20,034 nucleotides of DNA from CAZFMJ01 sp964520045 (GCA_964520045.1 CAZFMJ010000052.1:1-20034); one strand, 5' to 3'. Positions 7,504-15,569 are shown, counted from the first letter of the stretch. The notes: generated by a model from the sequence alone, not told the origin. Made by a program: numbers and translations.

Positions 7504-8616
7504 CTAGAAGGGGAATTTAAGGCTCAGCTGGTAATGCAGGTTATCCCTGTCCTCATAGCCGGTCGTCAGTTTATACTCCGTCACCTGCCGGGCCGCTTCC
7601 AGCGTAACGGTCACTTTATCATAAATCATGCAGTTGGCATTGGCCAATATGGTGGAGTTCTTGGTCTTTGAAACGGCCGACGAGGCTATTTTGCTGTTGA
7701 GCGGATTGTCCACGCCATAGGCCGCGTTGAAGTAAAACCGGCCCTCCGGCTTTACGAGGACATTCGCGAAGCCGCCGGAGGCTTTAACCTCTTCGGAGCC
7801 GTAGCCCATGTTGCCGATGCCGCCCAGGAAATCATAGAGGTTCTGGCCGGTCCAGATCTGGCCGTTAAGGGTCAGCATGGAGCCGAGAGAGATGTTGTAG
7901 CCGAAATCCGCCAGCAAAACATCGCCCTTTTTGCCGGTAGCCGCGCTGCGCCACTGCCCGGCGGCGCCCATGAGAGTGAACTTGTTTTTGCCCAATTTAA
8001 GCTGGGCCTGGGCCTGCATCTGCGGAAGACCTGAGGCTGTGCCTTCGGAATCGGTCAGCTTCCGCGTGGGGCGGACCGCGGCCGCGGCGAAGGTCAACTG
8101 GTCGTTCTGCTTGTAGGTAACGCGCAGCTGCGGAGCGCGGTACCACAATACGCCGCTGTAGCCCATTGCAAATTCGTTGTTGGTTCCCGAGAGTTCCAGG
8201 GGCAGAAGATGCCATGTCTGCCCGGCGAGGATTTCAAATTTACCCGCCTTCAGGTTCATATAGGCATGCCTGAGCCGCAGATCGGTGGTGGCCCCGGCCG
8301 TGCCGCCCACGCTTTCGCTCAGCCCTAGAAAATCCGTCTCGATCTTTCCTGAAATATTTTCGCCGTCGGTTATATCAAAGCCAAGCCTGGTACCGCGGGC
8401 GCTGCTCCTGAAATCCCGTTCGCTATCCTTCGTGGAAGAGACATACTGCATGTAATCGTCTCCGGTCACGCCATGAACGTCATATGCCGCGTCGGTCTTA
8501 ACCTGGCCGTAAAAAACGGCTTTATATTTGGACGCTACGTTTTCCTGGGCCGGCAAGGATGCCTGTCCGAAAAAAAGCAACGCCGCCGTCACCGCAAAAC
8601 ACCTATATCCGGTCAT
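7504..8616 (-). CDS. DcaP-like outer-membrane porin
   Basis: A 370-residue beta-barrel protein. A signal peptide (about 1-23, ending in LPAQ) is followed by alternating amphipathic strands with Gly/aromatic turns. The stretch LRLRHAYMNL..GKFEILAGQTWHLLP is characteristic of the DcaP/Porin_4-type trimeric porins, and the chain ends in FPF, the C-terminal phenylalanine expected for BAM-dependent insertion. It probably lets small, perhaps anionic, solutes cross the outer membrane; DcaP-type porins are known for dicarboxylates and related acids. Specificity here is not determinable. A strong AAGGAG site precedes the ATG by 6 bases, and a good promoter lies upstream. Proximity to the carboxylate-type symporter cluster makes a functional link possible but unproven. 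Confidence 0.85.
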   Translation of the reverse strand: MTGYRCFAVTAALLFFGQASLPAQENVASKYKAVFYGQVKTDAAYDVHGVTGDDYMQYVSSTKDSERDFRSSARGTRLGFDITDGENISGKIETDFLGLSESVGGTAGATTDLRLRHAYMNLKAGKFEILAGQTWHLLPLELSGTNNEFAMGYSGVLWYRAPQLRVTYKQNDQLTFAAAAVRPTRKLTDSEGTASGLPQMQAQAQLKLGKNKFTLMGAAGQWRSAATGKKGDVLLADFGYNISLGSMLTLNGQIWTGQNLYDFLGGIGNMGYGSEEVKASGGFANVLVKPEGRFYFNAAYGVDNPLNSKIASSAVSKTKNSTILANANCMIYDKVTVTLEAARQVTEYKLTTGYEDRDNLHYQLSLKFPF

Positions 8617-8649
8617 AGTTCTCCTTAATTATCCGCATTACGCGGCTTA

Positions 8650-8669
8650 CCGCATCCCATAATATGCGG
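8650..8669 (-). promoter_or_regulatory. Hairpin in the porin mRNA leader
   Basis: CCGCAT and ATGCGG form a 6-bp inverted repeat around an 8-nt loop at 8650-8669, just downstream of the predicted porin transcription start. It would form a 5'-end hairpin in the roughly 58-nt leader, a common stabilising feature of porin mRNAs, or it could be an operator overlapping the start site. Confidence 0.4.
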
Positions 8670-8681
8670 ACCAGACATAAA

Positions 8682-8710
8682 ATGATAGCACTTTGTATTT
8701 TTTACGGCAA
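8682..8710 (-). promoter_or_regulatory. Sigma-70-type promoter of the porin gene
   Basis: On the minus strand TTGCCG (8705-8710) is followed by 17 bases and TATCAT (8682-8687). Spacing is optimal. Transcription would start near 8675, about 58 nt ahead of the porin ATG. Confidence 0.6.
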
Positions 8711-8764
8711 GACGCAGAATGGGAATTCTTCCTACCACACAGTAGTTGTGAATCTTGTTCAATA

Positions 8765-8890
8765 AGGGACCTTTCTACTTCGCGCTGTAATTAACGTCAG
8801 CGCTTCGCAGGAACAGGTTCTAAACAACGTGAAGTAGAAGTTCCTGTGCAGCTGTGCCGTTAAATTCCCGCGAAGCATCTGATGCGTAGC
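8765..8890. repeat. Cluster of interleaved inverted repeats
   Basis: TTCTACTTCGCG (8773-8784) is inverted as CGTGAAGTAGAA (8828-8839) with one change, and the similarity extends a few bases on each side. CAGGAAC (8808-8814) is inverted as GTTCCTG (8840-8846). The two pairs interleave, so they cannot both nest in one simple hairpin. GCATCTGATGC (8875-8885) is a further perfect palindrome, and GCTTCGC (8802-8808) is inverted as GCGAAGC (8870-8876). This could be a structured RNA, a decayed mobile element or a MITE-like repeat. Confidence 0.5.
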
Positions 8891-9077
8891 AGAAAAGGAC
8901 ACAGCGCAGCAGAACTTGTGATTTGCCCGCAAAAAAATCAACCCAACCAATCACTCCGCAATAAGAAGAAACCATCATAGAAGCCGGTCTTATTGAAAAC
9001 TGCAAATATTATCTGCCTGAAAAAATTTAACTATTGCCGGATTTTAAACCTCTTGACACTGCAAGTGCCATTAGCCC

Positions 9078-9100
9078 TAACTTTAAATAGGCCAAAGTTA
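9078..9100. promoter_or_regulatory. Inverted repeat upstream of the protease gene, operator-like
   Basis: TAACTTT (9078-9084) and AAAGTTA (9094-9100) form a perfect 7-bp inverted repeat with a 9-base spacer, about 125 bp before the protease start. It lacks a U-tract, so it is not a terminator. A regulator binding site is possible. Confidence 0.3.
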
Positions 9101-9223
9101 AAAAAAGCAAGGACTATATGGCCCATGCGGAAAAATTAATTCCGTGATATGATTTATTGCGATAGACGGCAAGACTATCGAAATTAAAACTCAGCATACC
9201 GATCCCTCGGGGAGGCATACAAT

Positions 9224-11068
9224 ATGAACAGCAATAACGGAAATCAGACGATGCGGCTGTGGAATATTTTAATATTGACGGCGGTTTTGTCGGCATCGGG
9301 ATTATCGCAAAGCATTGGATACAGCAGTATTGAACAGCAATATGAAGAATTGGGCCGGATTTTTGATTTAAGCGGAACTAATTTATCCAAACCGATTCCC
9401 GTAAGCGCGGGGCCTGCGGCTTCCGCCGATAAAAGCCAAAACACCCTTAAAGAACAGATGCTTCAGAATTTGGAATTTATGCGGAATGTTTTTGCCGCAG
9501 GATACGCTCCGATGAAATGGAAGGAAAAATATTCGCAGGGCAAATGGAGCTTAGATAATGAAATTGAAAAAGCCAAAAATGAAATTATTTCTGCTGATAA
9601 AATTACAACAAGGGATTACCAGAGGATTGCGCAGAAATTAATTAACTCCTTTCAGGATTATCATGTCGGAATAAGTTTTCAAAGAACAGAATCAGCCTAT
9701 CTGCCATTTTCCATTTTTGAGGCAGAGGGAAAATATTTTATCGCATGGATAAATAGAGTGAAACTGCCTGAAACTTCTTTTCCTTTCAAAATCGGCGATG
9801 AAATAACCCAGTTTGACGGCAGGGATATAAAACAAATTATCAAAGAACTGCGCGACAACTTAGCCCAGGGGGTTGCCGGCACTGACCGCGCTATGGCCGC
9901 CATGTTTCTAACAGCGCGTCCAGCCGCCTATATTCCCGGCATGGAAGTACCCAGAGAGCCTGTGACAATTTCGATTAAGAAAAATGGAACTCAAGAAATA
10001 ACAACGCATCAATTGGCATGGGAGTATCGTCCTGAAGATGTTTCAGATATGAAGTGTTCGTCATTAGCCAAACAAAAATCTGCCGGCGAAGAAATAATCG
10101 GGAGCAAAAATGACATGCTGGTTCCATTTTATACTGAAAAGGCAATATCGGAAAATCCGTTTGGCCTTGGAACCCGCAAAAGTTTTATTCCTGATTTGGG
10201 TGTTAAAATTTGGGAAACATCTAAAGATGAGCCGTTTTATGCGTATATGTACAAGTCGCCTGTAGACAGCAAGCTAATCGGATACATAAGAATACCTTCA
10301 TATACCCCGAGCGATGCTGATGAATTTGTTCAAAATTTTGCTGATATAATGAATAAATTTGAAAGCGTTACTGAAGGGCTTGTTATAGACCAGGTAAACA
10401 ATCCCGGGGGTTCCATTCCTTATTTATACGCTTTAGTTTCTATGCTGACGGACAAGGCTTTGGCGACTCCAAGACATAGAATTGCTTTGACGCAGGAAGA
10501 TGTGAAGGCCGCAAGCGACCGATTGCGCGGTTTACAAAGCATAAAAAATGATGATGAAGCAAAACAAGCATTAGGCAAAAGTTACGGCGGCTATCCAGTA
10601 AGTTATCAATTTGTGGTGAATATGAGGAATTATTCCCAGTTTATTATTGATGAATGGAAGAAAGGCAATAAGCTTACATCTCCTACACATCTTCGCGGAG
10701 TTGACAAAATCAATCCTTCAACCATAGCAAAATATACTAAACCCATACTTCTCATTGTAAATGAACTGGATTTTTCAGGAGGTGATTTTTTCCCGACAAT
10801 TATGCAGGATAATAAGCGCGCTAAAATTTTTGGAGCAAGGACCGCGGGAGCGGGCGGTTACGTGCACACGGTTAAATATCCAAATTGTCTCGGCATCGAC
10901 TATTTTACAAAAACCGGATCAATAGCAGAGCGTGTTGACGGCAATCCGATTGAAAACCTCGGCGTGACCCCCGACATTAAATATTCGCTTACATCCGCGG
11001 ATCTGCAAAACAGTTTTAAGGGTTATGTTAAAGCCATAAATATTACCATAAGCCAAATAGCAAAATAG
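9224..11068 (+). CDS. Exported S41-type serine peptidase resembling chlamydial CPAF
   Basis: A 614-residue protein with an N-terminal hydrophobic signal (about 11-28). It resembles CPAF (chlamydial protease-like activity factor, S41-like, about 609 residues) along its whole length. Shared blocks include DYHVGISF with RTESAYLPF, a PDZ-like FKIGDEITQFDGR region, VIDQVNNPGGS, TPRHRIALTQEDV, RTAGAGG, and PIENLGV near the C-terminus. CPAF uses His105, Ser499 and Glu558; the matching residues here are H147, S518 (in DFSGGDFF) and E577. The Ser-Glu spacing of 59 is identical and the His-Ser spacing is 23 shorter, so the central region, where CPAF carries its self-inhibitory segment, is more compact. 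The Ser/Lys dyad of ordinary Ctp/Tsp peptidases is absent, as expected for this branch. GGGGAGG lies 8 bases before the ATG. The gene is AT-rich compared with those to its left. Export to periplasm or outside is expected; the substrate is unknown. Confidence 0.88.
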   Translation: MNSNNGNQTMRLWNILILTAVLSASGLSQSIGYSSIEQQYEELGRIFDLSGTNLSKPIPVSAGPAASADKSQNTLKEQMLQNLEFMRNVFAAGYAPMKWKEKYSQGKWSLDNEIEKAKNEIISADKITTRDYQRIAQKLINSFQDYHVGISFQRTESAYLPFSIFEAEGKYFIAWINRVKLPETSFPFKIGDEITQFDGRDIKQIIKELRDNLAQGVAGTDRAMAAMFLTARPAAYIPGMEVPREPVTISIKKNGTQEITTHQLAWEYRPEDVSDMKCSSLAKQKSAGEEIIGSKNDMLVPFYTEKAISENPFGLGTRKSFIPDLGVKIWETSKDEPFYAYMYKSPVDSKLIGYIRIPSYTPSDADEFVQNFADIMNKFESVTEGLVIDQVNNPGGSIPYLYALVSMLTDKALATPRHRIALTQEDVKAASDRLRGLQSIKNDDEAKQALGKSYGGYPVSYQFVVNMRNYSQFIIDEWKKGNKLTSPTHLRGVDKINPSTIAKYTKPILLIVNELDFSGGDFFPTIMQDNKRAKIFGARTAGAGGYVHTVKYPNCLGIDYFTKTGSIAERVDGNPIENLGVTPDIKYSLTSADLQNSFKGYVKAINITISQIAK

Positions 11069-11123
11069 TCTGCATAAAATTTCGTTCGTATATTTTATAC
11101 AAATTGCCCACTCCTGGATTTCC

Positions 11124-12332
11124 ATGCCAAAAATAAAGATCTTAAGATACTTCTTCTTTTTTTGGGCGGCTTTTATGTTCCCGACGCGCGCAGAGGCCGG
11201 TCCGGGAGGCTTTTGTGCCGGCCGGTTCCCTGATATCAGTGTGGAATCAACGCGCTCTGACTTCGCGGATGCACCCTTCCCTTCACGAACAGGAATGTCC
11301 TCCGCCGACTCTATTGGGAATGAAATAGACGCAATATTTAAACCGTTAATTGAAGAAAAAAAGTTCGCCGGCATTGCGGTCGGCATAATCAGCCTGAATA
11401 CAAAACGTACTTTCGGCTACGGCAGGACAAACCTTGAAAGCGGAACCGCGCCGTCCGGAGATACGATTTTTGAAATCGGTTCCATCACCAAGGTGTTTAC
11501 GGGATTAGCGCTGGGGGATATGGCAGTAAAAGGCGCCGCCGGCATTGATGACCCCGTGAAATCACTGCTTCCATATTATGCGCAGGTGCCGCAATATCAC
11601 GGCCAAGCGGTAACACTGCGGCATCTGGCCACGCACACTTCATCTCTTCCGCGTATGCCTTCCAATTTTACTCCTATTGACGAATCCAACCCTTACGCCG
11701 ATTATACGGAAAGAAAAATTTTCACATTTCTCTCTTCCTACCGTCTCTCATCCGCCCCGGGAACGGCTTTTGAATATTCCAATCTTGGCGCGGCATTGCT
11801 TGGCTGGGGACTCGCGCACAAAGAAGGAAAAAACTATGAAGACATGGTTATAAGCCGCATCTGCTCTGTTCTCGGAATGACGGACACCCGTATAACACTT
11901 TCTGCGGATCAGCAGAGAAGATCCGCTCAAGGCTACTCGACTTACGGGGTAGTGGCTAAACCATGGACGTTCGATGTGTTTGCAGGAGCGGGCGCCCTGC
12001 GTTCTACGGTCGATGATATGCTTGTTTTTATCTCAGCTAATATCGGGCTGAATTCCTGCCCTTTGTCTGAGGCTATAAGTTTGTCACATGAGCCGCATCA
12101 TAACCATGCACATTTACCTGCTGATTTTTATGGAATCGGGCTGGGCTGGTTTATATTAAAAGACGATACAAACACGGCAATTTGGCATAACGGCGGAACA
12201 GGCGGATACAGAAGCATGCTCGCCTTTGATAAAAACACACAGAAAGGGGTTATTATACTTTCTAACACTTCATGGTTCGGCGATAACAGTTTTGAGAAGG
12301 CCGCTTTCAGGATATTAAAACTGGATTATTAA
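11124..12332 (+). CDS. Exported serine beta-lactamase-family hydrolase (class C / PBP-like / esterase)
   Basis: A 402-residue member of the beta-lactamase/transpeptidase-like family (PF00144). A signal peptide (about 1-25, ending AEA) is followed by the three active-site motifs: S120-I-T-K123, Y218-S-N220 and H355-N-G-G-T359. The HNGGT form, rather than KTG, is typical of AmpC-related D-aminopeptidases, esterases and penicillin-binding-protein-like hydrolases, so true beta-lactamase activity cannot be assumed. About 40 residues between the signal and the catalytic domain look low in structure. The ribosome binding site before the ATG is weak. It starts 55 bases after the CPAF-like gene on the same strand and may be co-transcribed. 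A small hairpin at 12347-12362 follows it but lacks a U-tract. Confidence 0.85.
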   Translation: MPKIKILRYFFFFWAAFMFPTRAEAGPGGFCAGRFPDISVESTRSDFADAPFPSRTGMSSADSIGNEIDAIFKPLIEEKKFAGIAVGIISLNTKRTFGYGRTNLESGTAPSGDTIFEIGSITKVFTGLALGDMAVKGAAGIDDPVKSLLPYYAQVPQYHGQAVTLRHLATHTSSLPRMPSNFTPIDESNPYADYTERKIFTFLSSYRLSSAPGTAFEYSNLGAALLGWGLAHKEGKNYEDMVISRICSVLGMTDTRITLSADQQRRSAQGYSTYGVVAKPWTFDVFAGAGALRSTVDDMLVFISANIGLNSCPLSEAISLSHEPHHNHAHLPADFYGIGLGWFILKDDTNTAIWHNGGTGGYRSMLAFDKNTQKGVIILSNTSWFGDNSFEKAAFRILKLDY

Positions 12333-12445
12333 CTCCGCGGGTAAATAGGATTTTCCAATCCTGCAATTTGTGTGTTATAGAACTTTTTGCGCCTTTTCCT
12401 TCGGCGGCTTTTCCTTTCCTTTGATAATAGATGTTAATTCCATCG

Positions 12446-12458
12446 GGGCATGATGCCC
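12446..12458. promoter_or_regulatory. Perfect palindrome upstream of the sigma-factor operon
   Basis: GGGCATGATGCCC is a perfect 13-base palindrome with a single-base centre, about 120 bp before the sigma-factor start. It may be an operator or a short hairpin ending the upstream transcript; no U-tract follows. A possible TATAGT -10 box lies closer to the gene at about 12560. Confidence 0.35.
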
Positions 12459-12579
12459 GCATCAAATTTCCAACTATTCACGAAACGATCTCGATTTCCC
12501 GGAATTTTATCTTCGTGTTCCGCAAAAGCATGAAATAAATAACCGCAGTCAGGCGTATATATAGTGGAGCCTCATAAAA

Positions 12580-13110
12580 ATGAACGGCGTTGAAAATAGG
12601 CAAAACATAGACAAATTGATAAATCTTCATATGGACAGGGCGTATTCCATTGCCTTTAGAATGACCAATAAAGAGGATGCCGCCGCGGATATTGCTCAAA
12701 ACGCTTTTATAAAAATCATGGAAAACAGCGGAAAATATAATCCCGCGATCGATTTTGAACGCTGGCTGTACGCTATTATCAGAAATCTATATATAGATAC
12801 GCTTCGCAGAGGGAAATTTGAGACAACGGCTGATTTTGAAAAAATGCCGGATATGAAGGAGGATAAAATATATCTTCCTGAAAATCAGGCCCAAAAAAAT
12901 TATATTCAGACTGACGTCCAATCCGCTTTAAATGAACTGACACCGGAACTGCGGATGGCCGTAATTATGGTTGATATGGAGGGGTTTTCGTACGAAGAAA
13001 CAGCGCAGGCGCTGCATTGGCCTCTGGGCACCGTATGCGCAAGGTTATTCAGAGCCCGTGGTATTTTGCGCAAAAAATTAAACGCAGTATTGCAGGGAGG
13101 CATGGTATGA
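12580..13110 (+). CDS. ECF-type RNA polymerase sigma factor
   Basis: A 176-residue group 4 (ECF) sigma factor with the two-domain layout: region 2 (about 12-78; DIAQNAFIKIM and the RWLYAIIRNLYIDTLRR -10-recognition helices) and region 4 (about 117-170; ELTPELRMAVIMVDMEG and a helix-turn-helix with SYEETAQALHWPLGTVCARL). Regions 1 and 3 are absent, as usual. It overlaps the anti-sigma gene by the ATGA tetranucleotide, so the pair is translationally coupled. The anti-sigma factor should hold it inactive at the membrane until a signal arrives. Its promoter may be autoregulated, but I cannot identify the GGAAC-type -35 with confidence. Confidence 0.9.
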   Translation: MNGVENRQNIDKLINLHMDRAYSIAFRMTNKEDAAADIAQNAFIKIMENSGKYNPAIDFERWLYAIIRNLYIDTLRRGKFETTADFEKMPDMKEDKIYLPENQAQKNYIQTDVQSALNELTPELRMAVIMVDMEGFSYEETAQALHWPLGTVCARLFRARGILRKKLNAVLQGGMV

Positions 13111-13505
13111 AATGTGCCGCTGTCGGAAATATACTTGATTATTTTATTGATGACCGGCTTACGCCTGAAACAGAAACTAAAGTGCATTACCATCTGAAAA
13201 AATGCCCGCGCTGCGCCGAAGAAGCGGAAAAACTTGCGGATGTAAAACAGAAACTTTCCATGCTTACAGCGCCCGCTCTTTCGGCGCATTTACGGACAGC
13301 TATCTGTCAGAATATAGCCGGACAAAAGAGCCGGCCCGCGGAATACCCGCAATTTAACTGGAGCATTCCGCCCGCATACGCGTCCGCTTTCTGCTATATC
13401 GGCGCAATGCTGTTTCTTTCGTTGTTTTCTTACGGGATACCCACGCAAGCGTATGCAAACGGCTGTCAAATTCAAGTCAAAAATCAAGGAGGCGCTAATG
13501 GATAA
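13107..13505 (+). CDS. Membrane anti-sigma factor with zinc-finger (ZAS) domain
   Basis: A 132-residue protein. The N-terminal zf-HC2/ZAS domain has the HxxxCxxC motif at H29, C33 and C36; a linker is followed by one TM helix (about 91-112) and a periplasmic tail of only about 20 residues. The start at 13107 is chosen because ATG overlaps the sigma-factor stop (ATGA) and GGGAGG lies 6 bases upstream; a longer in-frame reading from 13017 lies inside the sigma gene and is unlikely. It should sequester the preceding ECF sigma factor. The ZAS cysteines may give redox sensitivity. The very short periplasmic tail argues against a large sensory domain. Confidence 0.85.
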   Translation: MKCAAVGNILDYFIDDRLTPETETKVHYHLKKCPRCAEEAEKLADVKQKLSMLTAPALSAHLRTAICQNIAGQKSRPAEYPQFNWSIPPAYASAFCYIGAMLFLSLFSYGIPTQAYANGCQIQVKNQGGANG

Positions 13506-15351
13506 TTCGAGAATGCAATTGTCTTTATTTGCCGATAAAGGACTATTTTGGTCAATAGCCGGCGCGATGTTCCTTGCGTCCGCTGTTTTCTACCTGCGCA
13601 CATACGATTCCGCAACGATAAAAATAACCATAGCTCAACTCGGAACATTGATTGCTCTTTGCTTTTGGTTTATCAAAACAATTGAAACCGGCAGACTGGA
13701 ATGCGCCCTGCCTTCAAAAAAGATTTTGCTGCCCGGACTGTTGTTTCTGGGTTGGATAATCATATCGTTCAGCTCATCCCCCTATAAACTAGGCGCTATG
13801 GATGATTTTATCAAAGCGGTTATATTCGCTGTTTTGTTCTGCATTGGCTGCGCTGAATTCAATACTTTGTATTCGGTCAAACGGCTTACAGACTGGCTAT
13901 TGGCTTCGGCGCTGGTTATAACAATCTACGGCTTTATGCAGAAAATAGGATTTGATCCTTTTATATGGAAAGGCGCGTTCGGCAGCAGAATATTTTCAAC
14001 GCTCTGCAATCCGGATCTTCTTGCAGCTTTCCTGGCGGGAGTTTTCCCTTTGGCATTAACAGGATTTTTGAGTTCCATACAGCGGCATTCATCTTTGATC
14101 CGCCCAATCTCCAATCTGCGTTCTCTGTTGAGTTTTGTATTACTCTGTCTGATCGCGATCAATCTGGTCTATTCTTTTTCCGCAAAAGGCATAATAGCGT
14201 TTGGCGCTATGATTTTGGTATCGGCGTTTTTCTGCTGGAGATTTCTAAAAAACCGCATGCGGAAAATTGCGCTGGCTGTTATTGCGTTTATTCTGCTTCT
14301 TATCGCCGTATTCTCCGCCACTGAATTCTCCAAATTATCCGAACGGGCCGCTTATGACGCCGCTTTCCTAAAACACACATGGGCAGGCACAATTAATATG
14401 ATTAAAAAGCATCCATTATTAGGAACCGGATCAGGCAGTTTTCGGCTGACATATCCTGAATTCAGAAAGCCTGAAATCATAAAGCTGGAGGGAAAACATA
14501 ACACCGAAACCGATCACTGTGAAAATGAATTACTTGAAATCTGGAGCGAGACGGGATTGCCGGGACTTATTCTTTTTTTATGGATTTTCATTCAAATACT
14601 GCGCGCGGCGATAAAAAAGCTGAGATTTTGCGCACAGAACGATTATGAGCATGAGACGCTGTGGCTCGCCGGTTTATCTTCAATGGCGATAGGCTTTATT
14701 TTTATAGGCATGTTTAATGCTTTGGCTACACGATTTATCGCCCCCGGCGCTATGTTTTGGCTGTTTGCAGGCGCACTTGCCGGAGTTTCCTCAACCATGC
14801 GGGAGCAGAATATGAAATTTTGGGTATATCCCATACCTTTTTCAATCACAACAAGCCGGTTATTTTATATACCCGCCGCGCTTGCCGTATTATTTTGCGG
14901 AGTCTGGCCGGTGAAATGGTTTATATCCGACATTAATCTTAATAAAGCGATATATTTTTCAAAGCAGGAAAACTGGGATAAAGCCCTGCCGTTATATGAC
15001 AAGGTGGCGCCGGGTCATCCGGCCTATGTAATGGCCCAATATTTTAAGGGCAATGTGCTTGCGGATATAAATAAACCGGAAACTTTAGAACAAGCGGTTG
15101 CGCAGTTCGAAAAAGTCCGTTCTTTGGCGCCTAATTATGTGCAGGTGCACCAAAAAGAAGGAAACATTCTCGTAAAATTGGGCAGGTATCAGGCCGCCAT
15201 AGAACGTTTTGAACATCAGACCGAACTTGATCCTATTTTGCAGGAAACATGGCTTAGACTATCAGAGCTTTACCGCAAAACCGGCAGCGATGAAAAGGCG
15301 GTTTTTGCCGAAAAAACAGCCAATTCCATGATAAAACCTACTTTACCCTAA
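13498..15351 (+). CDS. Wzy/WaaL-type O-antigen ligase family protein with C-terminal TPR repeats
   Basis: A 617-residue polytopic inner-membrane protein with about ten to twelve TM helices. The Wzy_C signature lies in a large periplasmic loop: HPLLGTGSGSF, then H334 and H340 in HNTETDHCENE, then a helix after ETGLPGL. Proteins of this fold transfer lipid-linked glycans (O-antigen ligases, polymerases, or PglL-type protein O-glycosyltransferases). Residues about 480-617 form at least three tetratricopeptide repeats, probably for partner or acceptor binding. The start at 13498 is set by AAGGAGG at 13486-13492, 5 bases upstream, inside the end of the anti-sigma gene (8-base overlap); an in-frame extension to 13453 lacks such a site. 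Co-translation with the sigma/anti-sigma pair makes it a likely member of that stress regulon. The exact glycan reaction is unknown. Confidence 0.85.
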   Translation: MDNSRMQLSLFADKGLFWSIAGAMFLASAVFYLRTYDSATIKITIAQLGTLIALCFWFIKTIETGRLECALPSKKILLPGLLFLGWIIISFSSSPYKLGAMDDFIKAVIFAVLFCIGCAEFNTLYSVKRLTDWLLASALVITIYGFMQKIGFDPFIWKGAFGSRIFSTLCNPDLLAAFLAGVFPLALTGFLSSIQRHSSLIRPISNLRSLLSFVLLCLIAINLVYSFSAKGIIAFGAMILVSAFFCWRFLKNRMRKIALAVIAFILLLIAVFSATEFSKLSERAAYDAAFLKHTWAGTINMIKKHPLLGTGSGSFRLTYPEFRKPEIIKLEGKHNTETDHCENELLEIWSETGLPGLILFLWIFIQILRAAIKKLRFCAQNDYEHETLWLAGLSSMAIGFIFIGMFNALATRFIAPGAMFWLFAGALAGVSSTMREQNMKFWVYPIPFSITTSRLFYIPAALAVLFCGVWPVKWFISDINLNKAIYFSKQENWDKALPLYDKVAPGHPAYVMAQYFKGNVLADINKPETLEQAVAQFEKVRSLAPNYVQVHQKEGNILVKLGRYQAAIERFEHQTELDPILQETWLRLSELYRKTGSDEKAVFAEKTANSMIKPTLP

Positions 15352-15380
15352 AGGGAAACAGTAAAAAGGAGCGGGCATTG

Positions 15381-15569
15381 ATGGCGCATATGGTGTTCTT
15401 TAAGCCGCGTATTTGGACGCTGGAGGAGACCGCCGACGGGCCCCGCGTGGGTTATACCGTCGCCCTGCCTCTGGCCGATAGCAATATTTCTGGGGGTCTG
15501 GCTCTGCGGGTGGACGGCCGGCGAGATTTCCGCCGCCAAGTCGCTATGACTGACGGCGCTCACAACTGA
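15381..15569 (+). CDS. Doubtful small ORF or gene fragment
   Basis: A 62-residue reading frame beginning MAHMVFFKP, preceded by AAAAGGAG about 9 bases upstream of the ATG and starting 29 bases after the ligase gene. Its codons are GC-rich in third positions, unlike the AT-rich gene to its left and more like real coding DNA of the flanks. I recognise no family, and it has no TM helix or signal peptide. It could be a small real gene, or the 5' remnant of a truncated gene at the edge of the AT-rich segment. Confidence 0.3.
   Translation: MAHMVFFKPRIWTLEETADGPRVGYTVALPLADSNISGGLALRVDGRRDFRRQVAMTDGAHN

Larger units (their letters stand above)
8711..9223. other. Gene-free stretch between porin and CPAF-like protease
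   Basis: No convincing coding region is seen on either strand. Short open frames on the minus strand at 8759-9005 lack ribosome binding sites and protein-like composition. The stretch holds the interleaved inverted repeats (8765-8890), a palindrome at 9078-9100, a TTGACA at 9053-9058 without a matching -10 box, and a TATGAT at 9148-9153 that could be the -10 box of the protease gene, about 70 bases before its start. Confidence 0.6.

Noticed and set aside
8759..9005. Two overlapping short minus-strand frames (60-70 codons) in the porin/protease gap
   Set aside because: No ribosome binding sites, no recognisable family and odd composition; the region's inverted repeats explain its structure better.
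9053..9058. TTGACA as the -35 box of the protease promoter
   Set aside because: No acceptable -10 box lies 16-18 bases downstream; the nearest A/T-rich hexamer is about 23 bases away.
11124..12332. Antibiotic-resistance beta-lactamase
   Set aside because: The HNGGT motif and general family features fit D-aminopeptidase/esterase-type relatives at least as well; resistance cannot be claimed.
13017..13106. Longer N-terminus of the anti-sigma factor
   Set aside because: It would lie inside the sigma-factor gene; the ATG at 13107 has a good ribosome binding site and the typical ATGA coupling.
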